DNA from: Agromyces albus
GTDB lineage: Bacteria; Actinomycetota; Actinomycetes; Actinomycetales; Microbacteriaceae
NCBI RefSeq assembly: GCF_004134825.1
Contig: NZ_SDPN01000014.1
Location: 1-64,000 of the forward strand
Length of the DNA: 64,000 nt
Direction: 5' to 3'
Below, piece after piece: positions 35,528-43,900 of this stretch. The notes below the pieces were generated by a model. It was not told the origin of the DNA, searched no databases, and was given only the letters and a program-made list of their open reading frames with translations. A program made the position numbers and the translations under genes. Numbering within the stretch: position 1 is the stretch's first letter; each line of letters starts with the position of its first letter.

Positions 35528-36202
35528 GTGACTACACGCCTGCCCGCCGCCGTCCTCTGGGACATGGACGGAACCCTCGTCGACACCGAGCCGTACTGGA
35601 TGGCCGCCGAAGAGGAGCTCGTGAGCTCCTTCGGCGGAACCTGGACGCACGAAGACGCGCTCGCGCTCGTCGGCAGCGGCCTGTGGGAGGCGGCGACGGT
35701 GTTCCAGTCCTTCGGCGTCGACCTCGATGCCGACACGATCGTCGCGCGTCTCACCGCGCGCGTGAGCGAGCAGCTCGTCACGCACGGCGTGCCGTGGCGC
35801 CCGGGCGCGCGCGAACTGCTCGAGGCGCTGCGCGAGGCATCCGTGCCCACCGCGCTCGTGACGATGTCGATCCGGTCGATGGCCGACGAGGTCGTGGCCG
35901 CGATCCCGTTCGAGGCGTTCGACGTGATCGTCACAGGCGATTCGGTGACCGAGGCGAAGCCCCACCCCGAGCCCTACCTCACCGCCGCCGCCGAGCTCGG
36001 CGTCGACATCCGCGATTGCGTGGCCATCGAGGACTCGCCCGCCGGCGTCATGTCGGCGTTCAGTGCCGGCGCCGTGGCGGTCGGAGTGCCGAACATCCTC
36101 TCGCTCGACGAGTCGCCCGCGAGCGTGCTCTGGACGACCCTCGCCGGCAAGTCGGTGGCGGATGTCGCTGCACTCGTCGGTGCGCGCGAGGAGAGCCGAT
36201 GA
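35528..36202 (+). CDS. HAD family hydrolase, beta-phosphoglucomutase-like
   Basis: This 224-aa protein has the HAD motifs VLWDMDGTLVDTEPYW (nucleophile Asp, general acid Asp), LVTMS (motif II Ser), EAKPHPEPYLTAAAELG (motif III Lys) and CVAIEDSPAGVMSA (Mg acidic pair), with a helical cap of the subclass I type. It should dephosphorylate a sugar phosphate or similar small molecule. GTG 35528 is 8 nt from TAGACT (35514-35519); the upstream GTG at 35507 lies before that hexamer. Its stop overlaps the trmI start in ATGA. Confidence 0.85.
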   Translation: MTTRLPAAVLWDMDGTLVDTEPYWMAAEEELVSSFGGTWTHEDALALVGSGLWEAATVFQSFGVDLDADTIVARLTARVSEQLVTHGVPWRPGARELLEALREASVPTALVTMSIRSMADEVVAAIPFEAFDVIVTGDSVTEAKPHPEPYLTAAAELGVDIRDCVAIEDSPAGVMSAFSAGAVAVGVPNILSLDESPASVLWTTLAGKSVADVAALVGAREESR

Positions 36203-37293
36203 GCGAGCCGACGCACGAGCCGACGCGCGAGCCCGTGAACGAACCGACCGACGAACCCCGGCGCGAGAGCCGCGGCCAGCAGAGCGGCCCGTTCCGCGTC
36301 GGCGACCGCGTGCAGCTGACCGGCCCGAAGGGCCGCATGCACACGATCACCCTCCAACCGGGGGCCCTCTTCCATTCGCACAAGGGCCCGATCGCGCACG
36401 ACGACCTCATCGGCCTGCCCGACGGCTCGGTCGTCGCGAACAAGGTCGGCATCGAATACCTCGCCCTCCGGCCCCTGCTCAGCGACTTCGTCATGTCGAT
36501 GCCCCGCGGTGCGGCGATCGTCTATCCGAAGGACGCCGCGCAGATCCTCGCGCAGGCCGACATCTTCCCCGGCGCGACCGTGGTCGAGGCCGGAGTGGGG
36601 TCCGGTGCGCTGTCGCTGTGGCTGCTTCGCGGCATCGGCCCGGCGGGCCGCCTGCTCTCGTTCGAGCGCCGCGAGGAGTTCGCCGACGTGGCGCGCGGCA
36701 ACGTCGCGACCTTCCACGGTGCCGACCCCGAGAACTGGTCGATCACGCTGGGCGACCTCGCCGAGGTGCTGCCCGACGTCGCGCCCGAGGCATCCGTCGA
36801 CCGTGTCGTGCTCGACATGCTCGCGCCCTGGGAGTGCCTCGACGTCGTCTCGACGGCCCTGAAGCCCGGCGGCGTGCTGCTCTGCTACATCGCGACCGCC
36901 ACCCAGCTCTCCCGCGTCGCCGAGGCGATCCGGGCGACGGGGGAGTACACCGAGCCGAGCTCGAGCGAGACGATGGTGCGCGGCTGGCATGTGCAGGGGC
37001 TCGCGGTGCGGCCCGACCACCGTATGATCGCGCACACCGGATTCCTCATCACCGCCCGTCGGCTCGCTCCGGGCACGGTGCTGCCCGAGCTCAAGCGCCG
37101 TCCGTCGAAGACCGAGTTCAGCGACGACGATTTCGAGGCGTGGACCCCGGGCGCGCTCGGCGAGCGAACGGTCAGCGACAAGGCGTTGCGCAAGCGCGTC
37201 AGGGCTGCGGATGCCGCGGCCGAGCGCTCCCGTGCGGTCGACGACCCCGGCACCGAATCCCAGGACACCGAGCCCCCGGCCGGAGCCGGGTAG
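36199..37293 (+). CDS. trmI: tRNA (adenine-N1-)-methyltransferase TrmI
   Basis: This 364-aa protein matches bacterial TrmI, which makes m1A58 in tRNA as a homotetramer. It has the N-terminal GDRVQLTGPKGRMHTITLQPGALFHSHKG domain and the SAM motif ATVVEAGVGSGALSLWLL, then LDMLAPWECLD (catalytic Asp region). A repeated EPT/EPV tract (SEPTHEPTREPVNEPTDEP) precedes the fold and is probably disordered. In mycobacteria trmI is the border gene of the Pup-proteasome cluster, which is missing here. ATG 36199 overlaps the HAD stop. Confidence 0.93.
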   Translation: MSEPTHEPTREPVNEPTDEPRRESRGQQSGPFRVGDRVQLTGPKGRMHTITLQPGALFHSHKGPIAHDDLIGLPDGSVVANKVGIEYLALRPLLSDFVMSMPRGAAIVYPKDAAQILAQADIFPGATVVEAGVGSGALSLWLLRGIGPAGRLLSFERREEFADVARGNVATFHGADPENWSITLGDLAEVLPDVAPEASVDRVVLDMLAPWECLDVVSTALKPGGVLLCYIATATQLSRVAEAIRATGEYTEPSSSETMVRGWHVQGLAVRPDHRMIAHTGFLITARRLAPGTVLPELKRRPSKTEFSDDDFEAWTPGALGERTVSDKALRKRVRAADAAAERSRAVDDPGTESQDTEPPAGAG

Positions 37294-37345
37294 GCTTTCA
37301 ACGACTTTTCACTGCCCCCGCGACCCATCGAAGAATCGAGGATCA

Positions 37346-38278
37346 GTGCGCTCGTCTCTCGCGCTCATCGCCACCGCCGGCCTCGTCGCCGTCCTCTCTG
37401 GTTGCGCCGCGGCGGCTCCCCAGGTGTCGCCGGGCCAGTCGTCCGACGTCGTCACGGTCTCCGGCAAGTTCGGCGAGGAGCCCCGGGTCGAGTTCCCGAC
37501 TCCGCTCGCACCGAGCACGACCCAGTGCACCGAGGTGATCGAAGGCGAGGGGGAGCTGCTCGAAGACGACCAGTTCGTCCTCCTCGGCGCGTCGATCTTC
37601 AATGGCACCACCGGTGAGGAGGCGCAGGTCATCGGCTACGACGACCAGGCAGCGCCGCTCGCGATGGGTGCCGCTGAGACGCCGATCGCCTTCACGAAAG
37701 GCTTGACCTGCGCCCGAGAAGGCTCCCGCGTCGTGATCGTCGCGCCCTCCGAAGAACTCGTCAATCCGTCTCAAGACCCGGAGGGCGCGGAGGGCGGCGA
37801 CAGCCTCGTCGCCGTGTTCGACGTCATGCGTGCGTTCCCCGCTCGTGCAGTTGGAACACCCCAGCTCGCGCGCGACGGCTTCCCGGCGGTCGTGCTCGCG
37901 CCCGACGGCCGCCCGGGCATCACCGTGCCGAAGGGCGATCCGCCGACCAAGGAGGAGTCCGAGGTCGAGGTGCTGAAGCGGGGTGCCGGTGAGGTCGTCG
38001 AAGCGGGTGACACGATCGTCGTGCAGTACACGGGAGTCACCTGGGCCGGCGGAGCGGTCTTCGAATCGACGTGGCAGAACGGTGCCCCGACCACCCTCAC
38101 CGTCGGCGAGGGGTCGGAAATGGTCGAGGGCGTCTCGAAGGCCGTGATCGGCCAGGCCGTCGGTTCGCAGGTCGGCGTCATCGTGCCGCCGGCGGAAGGG
38201 TTCGCCGACCAGGCCACCGCAGATATCCCGGCCGGATCGACGCTCTTCTACGTCATCGACATCCTGGGCGTGATCTGA
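37346..38278 (+). CDS. FKBP-type peptidyl-prolyl isomerase lipoprotein
   Basis: This 310-aa protein starts with a lipoprotein signal (VRSSLALIATAGLVAVLSGCAAAA, lipobox LSGC with Cys20). Two FKBP-like halves follow: a degenerate first copy (EPRVEFPTPLAPSTTQCTEVIEGEGELLEDDQFVLL) and a second canonical domain near the C-terminus (VEAGDTIVVQYTGVTWAGGAVFESTWQNGAPTTLTVGEG ... GSQVGVIVPPAEGFAD ... LFYVIDILGVI). It should assist folding of exported proteins outside the membrane. FKBP genes next to pafBC are common in actinobacteria. GTG 37346 is preceded by GAGGA. Confidence 0.9.
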   Translation: MRSSLALIATAGLVAVLSGCAAAAPQVSPGQSSDVVTVSGKFGEEPRVEFPTPLAPSTTQCTEVIEGEGELLEDDQFVLLGASIFNGTTGEEAQVIGYDDQAAPLAMGAAETPIAFTKGLTCAREGSRVVIVAPSEELVNPSQDPEGAEGGDSLVAVFDVMRAFPARAVGTPQLARDGFPAVVLAPDGRPGITVPKGDPPTKEESEVEVLKRGAGEVVEAGDTIVVQYTGVTWAGGAVFESTWQNGAPTTLTVGEGSEMVEGVSKAVIGQAVGSQVGVIVPPAEGFADQATADIPAGSTLFYVIDILGVI

Positions 38279-38313
38279 TCCGGCGCTCGCGGCCGAGGGC
38301 CCCCGCGGGCCAG

Positions 38314-38319
38314 TATGAT
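38314..38319 (+). promoter_or_regulatory. pafB -10 element for a leaderless transcript
   Basis: TATGAT matches the consensus -10 (TATAAT) at five of six positions and ends 7 nt before GTG 38327. It also contains an in-frame ATG (38315), which argues that the real start is the GTG. Confidence 0.6.
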
Positions 38320-38326
38320 CGCACGT

Positions 38327-39352
38327 GTGGCTAGTGGAGGGGGCAAGCGCGAGTCGAGGATCCCGGTCGAGGATCGTCTCTTCAGTCTTGTGCTCGCACT
38401 GCTCGCAACCGAGACCGGCCTGCTGAAGGCCGAGATCCTCTCCACGGTGCGCGGCTACGCCGAGCGTTTCGACACCTCGGGGCAGAACGCCAACCTCGAG
38501 CGCCAGTTCGAGCGCGACAAAGACGACATCCGCGAGCTCGGCATCCCGCTCGAGACCGTGGAGTCGCCCGACCGTCCCGGCGACAATCAGGCCCTTCGAT
38601 ACCGCATCCCCAAGGGGCAGTACGACCTGCCCGACGAGGTGCGCTTCACGCCCGACGAGCTCGCGCTGCTCGGCCTCGCCGCCGAGGTCTGGCGCGAGGC
38701 ATCCCTGTCAGCCGACTCCCAGCGCGCGCTCACCAAGCTGCGGTCGCTCGGAATCGAGCCTCGCGACCCGGTCATCGGCTACGCGCCCAGGCTCCGGGTG
38801 CGGGAGGCCGCGTTCGAACCGCTCCGTCAGGCGCTCGACCGCCGCCAGACGGTGCGATTCCGGTACTTCAAGCCGGGGGAGCCCGAGGCGAGGCTCCGCA
38901 CGGTCAACCCGCTGGCCGTCGTCCTGCACGAGAACCGCTGGCATCTGCACGCGTTCGACCTCGACGCCGACGGCCCGCGCACCTTCCTGCTCTCGCGCAT
39001 CATCGGAGCGGTGACGCCCGTCGCGGGCTCAACGTTCGAGGCGCCGCCGGCCGGCATCCAAGACCGGGTGATCGCCGAGCTCAACGAGCTGCGGCTGCGG
39101 AACTCCGCCGATCTCGCGGTCACCGCGGGCAGTGACGCCGAGGTGCGCCTCGGCAAGCGAGCCGTCGAGGGCGACGAAGACGCAGGCGTCATCCGGCTCC
39201 ATTACACGGATGCCGCGGTGCTCGCCGATGAGCTCGCCGCCTACGGCCCCGAGGTGCGCGTGCTCTCACCCGAGTCATTGCGCGAGGCGGTGCGCGAGCG
39301 CTTGCGCGCCGTTGCCGCGGCCCACCGCGACGGCGTGGAGGAGGCATCCTGA
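38327..39352 (+). CDS. pafB: PafB, WYL-domain DNA-damage regulator
   Basis: This 341-aa protein has an N-terminal winged helix (DRLFSLVLALLATETGLLKAEILSTVRGYAERF ... LERQFERDKDDIRELGIPLET) and a WYL domain (RRQTVRFRYFKPGEPEARLRTVNPLAVVLHENRWHLHAFDLD) with a WCX C-terminal part. PafB pairs with PafC as a sigma-associated activator of the LexA-independent DNA-damage response in mycobacteria; single-stranded DNA is thought to be the signal through WYL. The Pup ligase gene pafA, from which the name derives, is not in this window. The stop shares one base with the pafC start (TGATG). Confidence 0.95.
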   Translation: MASGGGKRESRIPVEDRLFSLVLALLATETGLLKAEILSTVRGYAERFDTSGQNANLERQFERDKDDIRELGIPLETVESPDRPGDNQALRYRIPKGQYDLPDEVRFTPDELALLGLAAEVWREASLSADSQRALTKLRSLGIEPRDPVIGYAPRLRVREAAFEPLRQALDRRQTVRFRYFKPGEPEARLRTVNPLAVVLHENRWHLHAFDLDADGPRTFLLSRIIGAVTPVAGSTFEAPPAGIQDRVIAELNELRLRNSADLAVTAGSDAEVRLGKRAVEGDEDAGVIRLHYTDAAVLADELAAYGPEVRVLSPESLREAVRERLRAVAAAHRDGVEEAS

Positions 39353-40371
39353 TGGCCAAGCGCACCAAGCCCCTGAAGGCGCCCGACAAGCTCGTCTTCC
39401 TGCTCTCGTTCGTGCCCTACCTGCTCGAGCAACGGGTCGTCGACGTGGCAGAGGCCGCCCAGCACTTCGGGATGACCGAAGAGGAGATCCGCGACGCGGT
39501 GCGGCTCATCGCGACCTCCGGGCTGCCGGGCGCCACGGGCACCTACCAGCCGAACGATCTCTTCGACATCGACTGGGACTCCTTCGAAGACGACGACGTG
39601 ATCGTGATCGTGCACCATGTCGCGATCGACGATGCCCCGAGGCTCTCGGCGCGTGAAGCGTCGGCGCTCATCGCGGGCCTGCAGTACCTCTCGGCCTCGC
39701 CCGAGAACGCGAGCAGCGCATCCCTCGCCTCGCTCATGGCGAAGCTCACGGCCGGGGCTTCCGCAGCGCCCAGTCGCCTCGCCGTCGCCGAGACCGAGGC
39801 CGACTCGTCGCTCGCGGTGATCCGCAGCGCGGTCACCGGCGGCCGGCAACTCGAGTTCGACTACCGCAACGCACTCGGCCAAGCGGGTCGTCGTCGCGTC
39901 GATCCGCTGCGTATCCTCTCCCAAGACGCCGACTGGTACCTGCAGGCCTACTGCCACACGCGCGAAGACGTGCGCAACTTCCGCGTCGACCGCATGAGCG
40001 GGCTCGCGGTGACCGACGCGCCGATCGACGATCATTCCGATCGCGAGGTGCCCGACACGCTCTTCCAGGTCTCGGACTCCGATCTCGACGTCGTCGTCGA
40101 CGTCGCGCCCGAGACGATTCCGTTGCTCGCCGACTACCTCGCCGACTCCACCACCGTCGAGGTCGACGGGCGGATGCGGGTGACGCTCCGGCTCGCCCAC
40201 GTGCACGGGCTGAAGCGGCTGGTGGCGGGCCTGCCCGGCCTCGTCACGGTCGTGGCACCGGCCGAGGCACGCGCCGTCGTGGCCGAGTGGGCGACCGCCG
40301 CACTCGCGGGATATGGCGACGAGGCGCCCTTGATCGGCGCCGAGAACGGCGCGGAGACCCCCGACAGGTAG
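39352..40371 (+). CDS. pafC: PafC, WYL-domain partner of PafB
   Basis: This 339-aa protein has the same plan as PafB. Its N-terminal part (KLVFLLSFVPYLLEQRVVDVAEAAQHFGMTEEEIRDAVRLIATSG) is a winged helix, and the WYL domain reads GRQLEFDYRNALGQAGRRRVDPLRILSQDADWYLQAYCHTREDVRNFRVDRM. PafBC activates DNA-repair genes together with the SOS system in mycobacteria. ATG 39352 overlaps the pafB stop by one base, so both are made from one mRNA. Its stop TAG lies within the tatA promoter-like palindrome. Confidence 0.95.
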   Translation: MAKRTKPLKAPDKLVFLLSFVPYLLEQRVVDVAEAAQHFGMTEEEIRDAVRLIATSGLPGATGTYQPNDLFDIDWDSFEDDDVIVIVHHVAIDDAPRLSAREASALIAGLQYLSASPENASSASLASLMAKLTAGASAAPSRLAVAETEADSSLAVIRSAVTGGRQLEFDYRNALGQAGRRRVDPLRILSQDADWYLQAYCHTREDVRNFRVDRMSGLAVTDAPIDDHSDREVPDTLFQVSDSDLDVVVDVAPETIPLLADYLADSTTVEVDGRMRVTLRLAHVHGLKRLVAGLPGLVTVVAPAEARAVVAEWATAALAGYGDEAPLIGAENGAETPDR

Positions 40372-40377
40372 ACTGTC
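40363..40377 (+). promoter_or_regulatory. tatA promoter-like inverted repeat
   Basis: GACAG-GTAGA-CTGTC is a perfect 5-bp-arm inverted repeat that contains TAGACT (40369-40374), a -10 candidate about 35 nt upstream of the tatA ATG. The TAG is the pafC stop codon. It may give tatA its own transcript or be a regulator site. Confidence 0.4.
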
Positions 40378-40409
40378 GTCACCCATCCACCGAGAACGGA
40401 CGAACACCT

Positions 40410-40625
40410 ATGTGGCAAGGCTTCACTGGTTGGCACGCGCTGATCATCCTCGCGGTCATCCTGCTGCTCTTCGGCGCTCCCAAGCTCCCCGCGCTCGCGC
40501 GCAGCCTCGGCCAGTCGATGAAGATCCTGAAGAGCGAGGTGCGCTCCGACAAGGCCGACGACGCGCCCGCCGCGGGCGACGCGCCCGCCAGTTCCGACGA
40601 GCCGGGTTCCGGCAAGAACTCCTGA
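40410..40625 (+). CDS. tatA: Sec-independent translocase subunit TatA
   Basis: This 71-aa protein has the TatA layout: a short N-terminus (MWQGFTGWH), one membrane helix (ALIILAVILLLFGAPKLPALAR) with the FGxxKLP motif, an amphipathic helix (SLGQSMKILKSEVRSD) and an acidic, Pro/Ala/Ser-rich tail. Many copies form the pore for folded proteins. It lies next to tatC, and no tatB gene is in the window, as is usual for actinobacteria. ATG 40410 has GAACGGA upstream. Confidence 0.95.
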   Translation: MWQGFTGWHALIILAVILLLFGAPKLPALARSLGQSMKILKSEVRSDKADDAPAAGDAPASSDEPGSGKNS

Positions 40626-40630
40626 CTCCG

Positions 40631-41428
40631 GTGACCGCGGTGAAGGATCGCGGCGAGAAGAACCGCGAGAAGCGGATGTCGCTCGGTCAGCACCTGATCG
40701 AGCTCCGCAAGCGCCTCTTCATCTCCGCGATCGCAATCGTCGTCGGCGCAGGTCTCGGGTGGTGGCTCACCGACCTGTTCGTCTGGGACGCGATCCAGGA
40801 ACCCGTGCAGCGCGTGGCCGAGGCACAGGGCTCCGACACGGCGATCATCTTCCCGACGATCTCGAGCGGGTTCGACCTGCTCCTGCAGATCGCGTTCACG
40901 CTCGGTGTCGTGATCTCGAGTCCGGTGTGGCTGTACCAGATCTTCGCATTCCTCGTGCCGGGGCTGAACCAGCGTGAGCGCCGCTTCACGTTCGCCTTCT
41001 TCGCAACGGCGATCCCGCTGTTCTTCGCGGGTTGCGCCGCCGGATGGTTCGTGCTGCCGAACATCGTCAAGCTCATGACGAGTTTCGTGCCCGAAGGCGC
41101 ATTGTCGCTCCTGACCGCGAAGGAGTACATCGACTTCGTGCTGAAGCTCGTGGTCGCGATCGGCGTCGCCTTCGTCGTCCCGGTCTTCATCGTGCTGCTG
41201 AACGCCGCGGGCATCCTGAGCGCCGCGGCGATCATCAAGTCCTGGCGGGTCGCGATCCTCGTGATCGTGCTCTTCACGGCCATTGCGACGCCGTCGGCCG
41301 ACGTCGTGTCGATGTTCATGCTGGCGATCCCCATGATCGCGCTGTATTTCGCGGCCTGGTTCATCGCACACCTGCACGATCGCCGTGTCGAACGGCGCAA
41401 CGCACGCGAATTCGGGGCGGCTGTCTAG
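40631..41428 (+). CDS. tatC: Sec-independent translocase subunit TatC
   Basis: This 265-aa protein has six membrane helices and the TatC motifs: MSLGQHLIELRKRLF (cytoplasmic N-terminus with the conserved Glu), FPTISSGFDLLLQIAF, WLYQIFAFLVPGLNQRERR (first cytoplasmic loop) and ITASPADV-like TAIATPSADVVSMFMLAIPMIALY. It recognises the twin-arginine signal. GTG 40631 is 5 nt after the tatA stop; ATG 40676 (MSLGQ) is an alternative. The stop TAG is also the start of TAGGCT, the -10-like hexamer of helY. Confidence 0.95.
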   Translation: MTAVKDRGEKNREKRMSLGQHLIELRKRLFISAIAIVVGAGLGWWLTDLFVWDAIQEPVQRVAEAQGSDTAIIFPTISSGFDLLLQIAFTLGVVISSPVWLYQIFAFLVPGLNQRERRFTFAFFATAIPLFFAGCAAGWFVLPNIVKLMTSFVPEGALSLLTAKEYIDFVLKLVVAIGVAFVVPVFIVLLNAAGILSAAAIIKSWRVAILVIVLFTAIATPSADVVSMFMLAIPMIALYFAAWFIAHLHDRRVERRNAREFGAAV

Positions 41429-41437
41429 GCTGGAGGG

Positions 41438-43870
41438 GTGATGAGCCTCTCGCCGTCCGAGCGCTACGCGCTTTCGCGTCAGGAACGCCGCCAGCCTCGG
41501 CTCGCCGAGTTCGCCGCCGGGCTCCGGTTCGAGCTCGACCCGTTCCAGCGCGCGTCGTGCGCATCGCTCGACGAGGGGCGCAGCGTCCTCGTCGCGGCGC
41601 CCACCGGTGCCGGCAAGACGATCGTGGCCGAGTTCGCCCTCTACCTGGCGATGCAGGCCCGCGATGAGAAGGTCTTCTACACCACGCCGATCAAGGCGCT
41701 CAGCAACCAGAAGTACCAGGAGTTCGTCGACACGTGGGGTGCCGACAAGGTCGGTCTGCTCACGGGTGACACGAACATCAACTCGAGTGCACGCATCGTG
41801 GTGATGACCACCGAGGTGCTCCGCAACATGCTCTACGCCGACTCGCCGCTCCTCGATCGGCTCGCGTACGTGGTCATGGACGAGGTGCACTACCTCGCCG
41901 ACCGGTTCCGAGGCGCCGTCTGGGAAGAGGTGATCATCCACCTCCCCGAAGCCGTGCGGCTCGTCTCGCTCAGCGCGACCGTGTCGAACGCCGAAGAGTT
42001 CGGCGACTGGCTGCAGGCGGTGCGCGGCGACACCGACGTGATCGTCTCCGAGGAGCGACCGGTGCCACTCGAGCAGCATGTACTCGTGAAGGCGAAGCTG
42101 CTCGACCTCTTCGATTCTTCAGGCCCGGTGGCGACGCATCGGGTGAACCCCGAACTCCAGCGCCTCGCGCGTGCCGGCGGCCGCTCCATCACGGCCCGAT
42201 CCGAGCGCGGCCGCCGTGGCGGCGATCGTGGCCGGTATCACCAGCCGGGCCAGGGCAGCGGCCGTGCCGACCGGCCAGAGGTGGTCGCGCTCCTGCAGGG
42301 CAAGAACCTGCTCCCGGCGATCGTGTTCATCTTCTCGCGGGCGGGGTGCGACCAAGCCGTTCGCCAAGTGCTGCAATCCGGCATCCGGCTCACCGAATCG
42401 CACGAACGCGCCGAGATCAAGGCGATCGTCGAGGAACGGGCACGGATGCTGCGCGACGAGGATCTCGCCGTGCTCGGCTACTGGGAGTGGCTCGAGGGTC
42501 TCGAACGGGGCGTCGCCGCGCACCACGCGGGCATGCTGCCGGCCTTCAAGGAGATCGTCGAAGACCTCTTCCAGCGGAAGCTCCTGAAGGTCGTGTTCGC
42601 GACCGAGACACTCGCGCTCGGCGTCAACATGCCGGCGCGCTCCGTCGTGCTCGAGAAGCTCGAGAAGTTCAACGGCGAAGCGCGAGTGCCGATCACACCG
42701 GGGGAGTACACCCAGCTGACCGGCCGCGCAGGCCGGCGCGGCATCGACGTCGAGGGGCACTCGGTGATCCAGTGGGTCGACGGGCTCGACCCCGAGTCGG
42801 TCGCCTCGCTCGCCTCCCGGCGAAGCTACCCGATGAACTCGAGCTTCAAGCCGACGTACAACATGGCCGTCAACCTCATCGACCAGTTCGGGCGCGAGCG
42901 CACCCGCCAGATCCTCGAGCTCTCGTTCGCGCAGTTCCAGGCCGACCGTGCCGTCGTCGACCTCGCCCGCACCCTGCGCAAGCAAGAGGAATCGATGGTC
43001 GGATTCGAGGAGGCGATGCGGTGTCACCTCGGCGACTTCGGCGAGTACGCGGCCTTGCGGCGGCGCATCGGCGAGCTCGAGCGGCAGGCGTCGAAAGGCA
43101 ACCCCTCGCACGGCCAGCGCGAACGGATGCAGCGCGAGCTCACCGCGGCACGCAAGGCGATGCGCGCGCACCCGTGCCATGGGTGCGCTGAGCGCGAGCA
43201 GCACGCACGGTGGGCCGAGCGATGGTGGCGACTGAAGCAGGAGCACGAGCAGTTGTCGCGGCAGATCCGCACCCGCACCGGGCAGGTCGCCAAGCGATTC
43301 GACCGGGTCGCCGAGGTGCTCGAGGCCCTCCGGTACCTCGAGTACGACAAACACGGCGCCCTCGTGTCGACCTCGGCGGGCCGCATCCTGAAGCGCATCT
43401 ATGGCGAGCGCGACCTGCTGGTGGCCGAGTCGCTGCGCCGCGGGCTGTGGGACGGCCTCGACACCGCTGGCCTCGCCGCAATGGCTGCGGCGCTCGTCTA
43501 CGAGCCTCGCCGCGACGACCGCGGCGAGCAGTTCCGATTGCCGCGCGCCGGATTCCGTGAGGCGTTCGAGCGAACGCTCGACGTCTGGAGCGAGCTCGAC
43601 CACCTCGAGCGCGAGCATCGACTCGCGGGCAGCGAGCAACCGTCGCCGGCCCTCTCGTCGGCGATGTACGCGTGGGCGCGCGGCGCCGCACTCGGCAACG
43701 TGCTTGACGACACCGAGCTCGCCGCGGGCGATTTCGTGCGACTCACGAAGCAAGTGGTCGACTTGCTCGACCAGGTTTCGATCGTCGCCGACGCCGAGCT
43801 CGGGGCGACCGCTCGCGCCGCGATCGACACGGTGCGGCGCGGCGTCGTGGCGTACGGCTCGCTGGGCTGA
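41438..43870 (+). CDS. helY: HelY, Ski2/Mtr4-like DEAD/DEAH-box RNA helicase
   Basis: This 810-aa helicase has DPFQRASCASLDEGRSVLVAAPTGAGKTIVAEFAL (motifs Q and I), TTPIKALSNQKYQEF (Ia), VVMDEVHYLADRFRGAVWEEVIIHL (II), VSLSATVSNAEEF (III), FATETLALGVNMPARSVV (V) and LTGRAGRRGIDVEG (VI). The long C-terminal part, with coiled-coil and winged-helix regions, is typical of HelY, a Ski2-like RNA helicase. The order pafB-pafC-tatA-tatC-helY is shared with other actinobacteria. GTG 41438 follows TAGGCT (41426-41431) by 6 nt; ATG 41441 is equivalent. Confidence 0.92.
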   Translation: MMSLSPSERYALSRQERRQPRLAEFAAGLRFELDPFQRASCASLDEGRSVLVAAPTGAGKTIVAEFALYLAMQARDEKVFYTTPIKALSNQKYQEFVDTWGADKVGLLTGDTNINSSARIVVMTTEVLRNMLYADSPLLDRLAYVVMDEVHYLADRFRGAVWEEVIIHLPEAVRLVSLSATVSNAEEFGDWLQAVRGDTDVIVSEERPVPLEQHVLVKAKLLDLFDSSGPVATHRVNPELQRLARAGGRSITARSERGRRGGDRGRYHQPGQGSGRADRPEVVALLQGKNLLPAIVFIFSRAGCDQAVRQVLQSGIRLTESHERAEIKAIVEERARMLRDEDLAVLGYWEWLEGLERGVAAHHAGMLPAFKEIVEDLFQRKLLKVVFATETLALGVNMPARSVVLEKLEKFNGEARVPITPGEYTQLTGRAGRRGIDVEGHSVIQWVDGLDPESVASLASRRSYPMNSSFKPTYNMAVNLIDQFGRERTRQILELSFAQFQADRAVVDLARTLRKQEESMVGFEEAMRCHLGDFGEYAALRRRIGELERQASKGNPSHGQRERMQRELTAARKAMRAHPCHGCAEREQHARWAERWWRLKQEHEQLSRQIRTRTGQVAKRFDRVAEVLEALRYLEYDKHGALVSTSAGRILKRIYGERDLLVAESLRRGLWDGLDTAGLAAMAAALVYEPRRDDRGEQFRLPRAGFREAFERTLDVWSELDHLEREHRLAGSEQPSPALSSAMYAWARGAALGNVLDDTELAAGDFVRLTKQVVDLLDQVSIVADAELGATARAAIDTVRRGVVAYGSLG

Positions 43871-43900
43871 TCACCCGCGCTCGTCGCTTAGGCTGAACGG

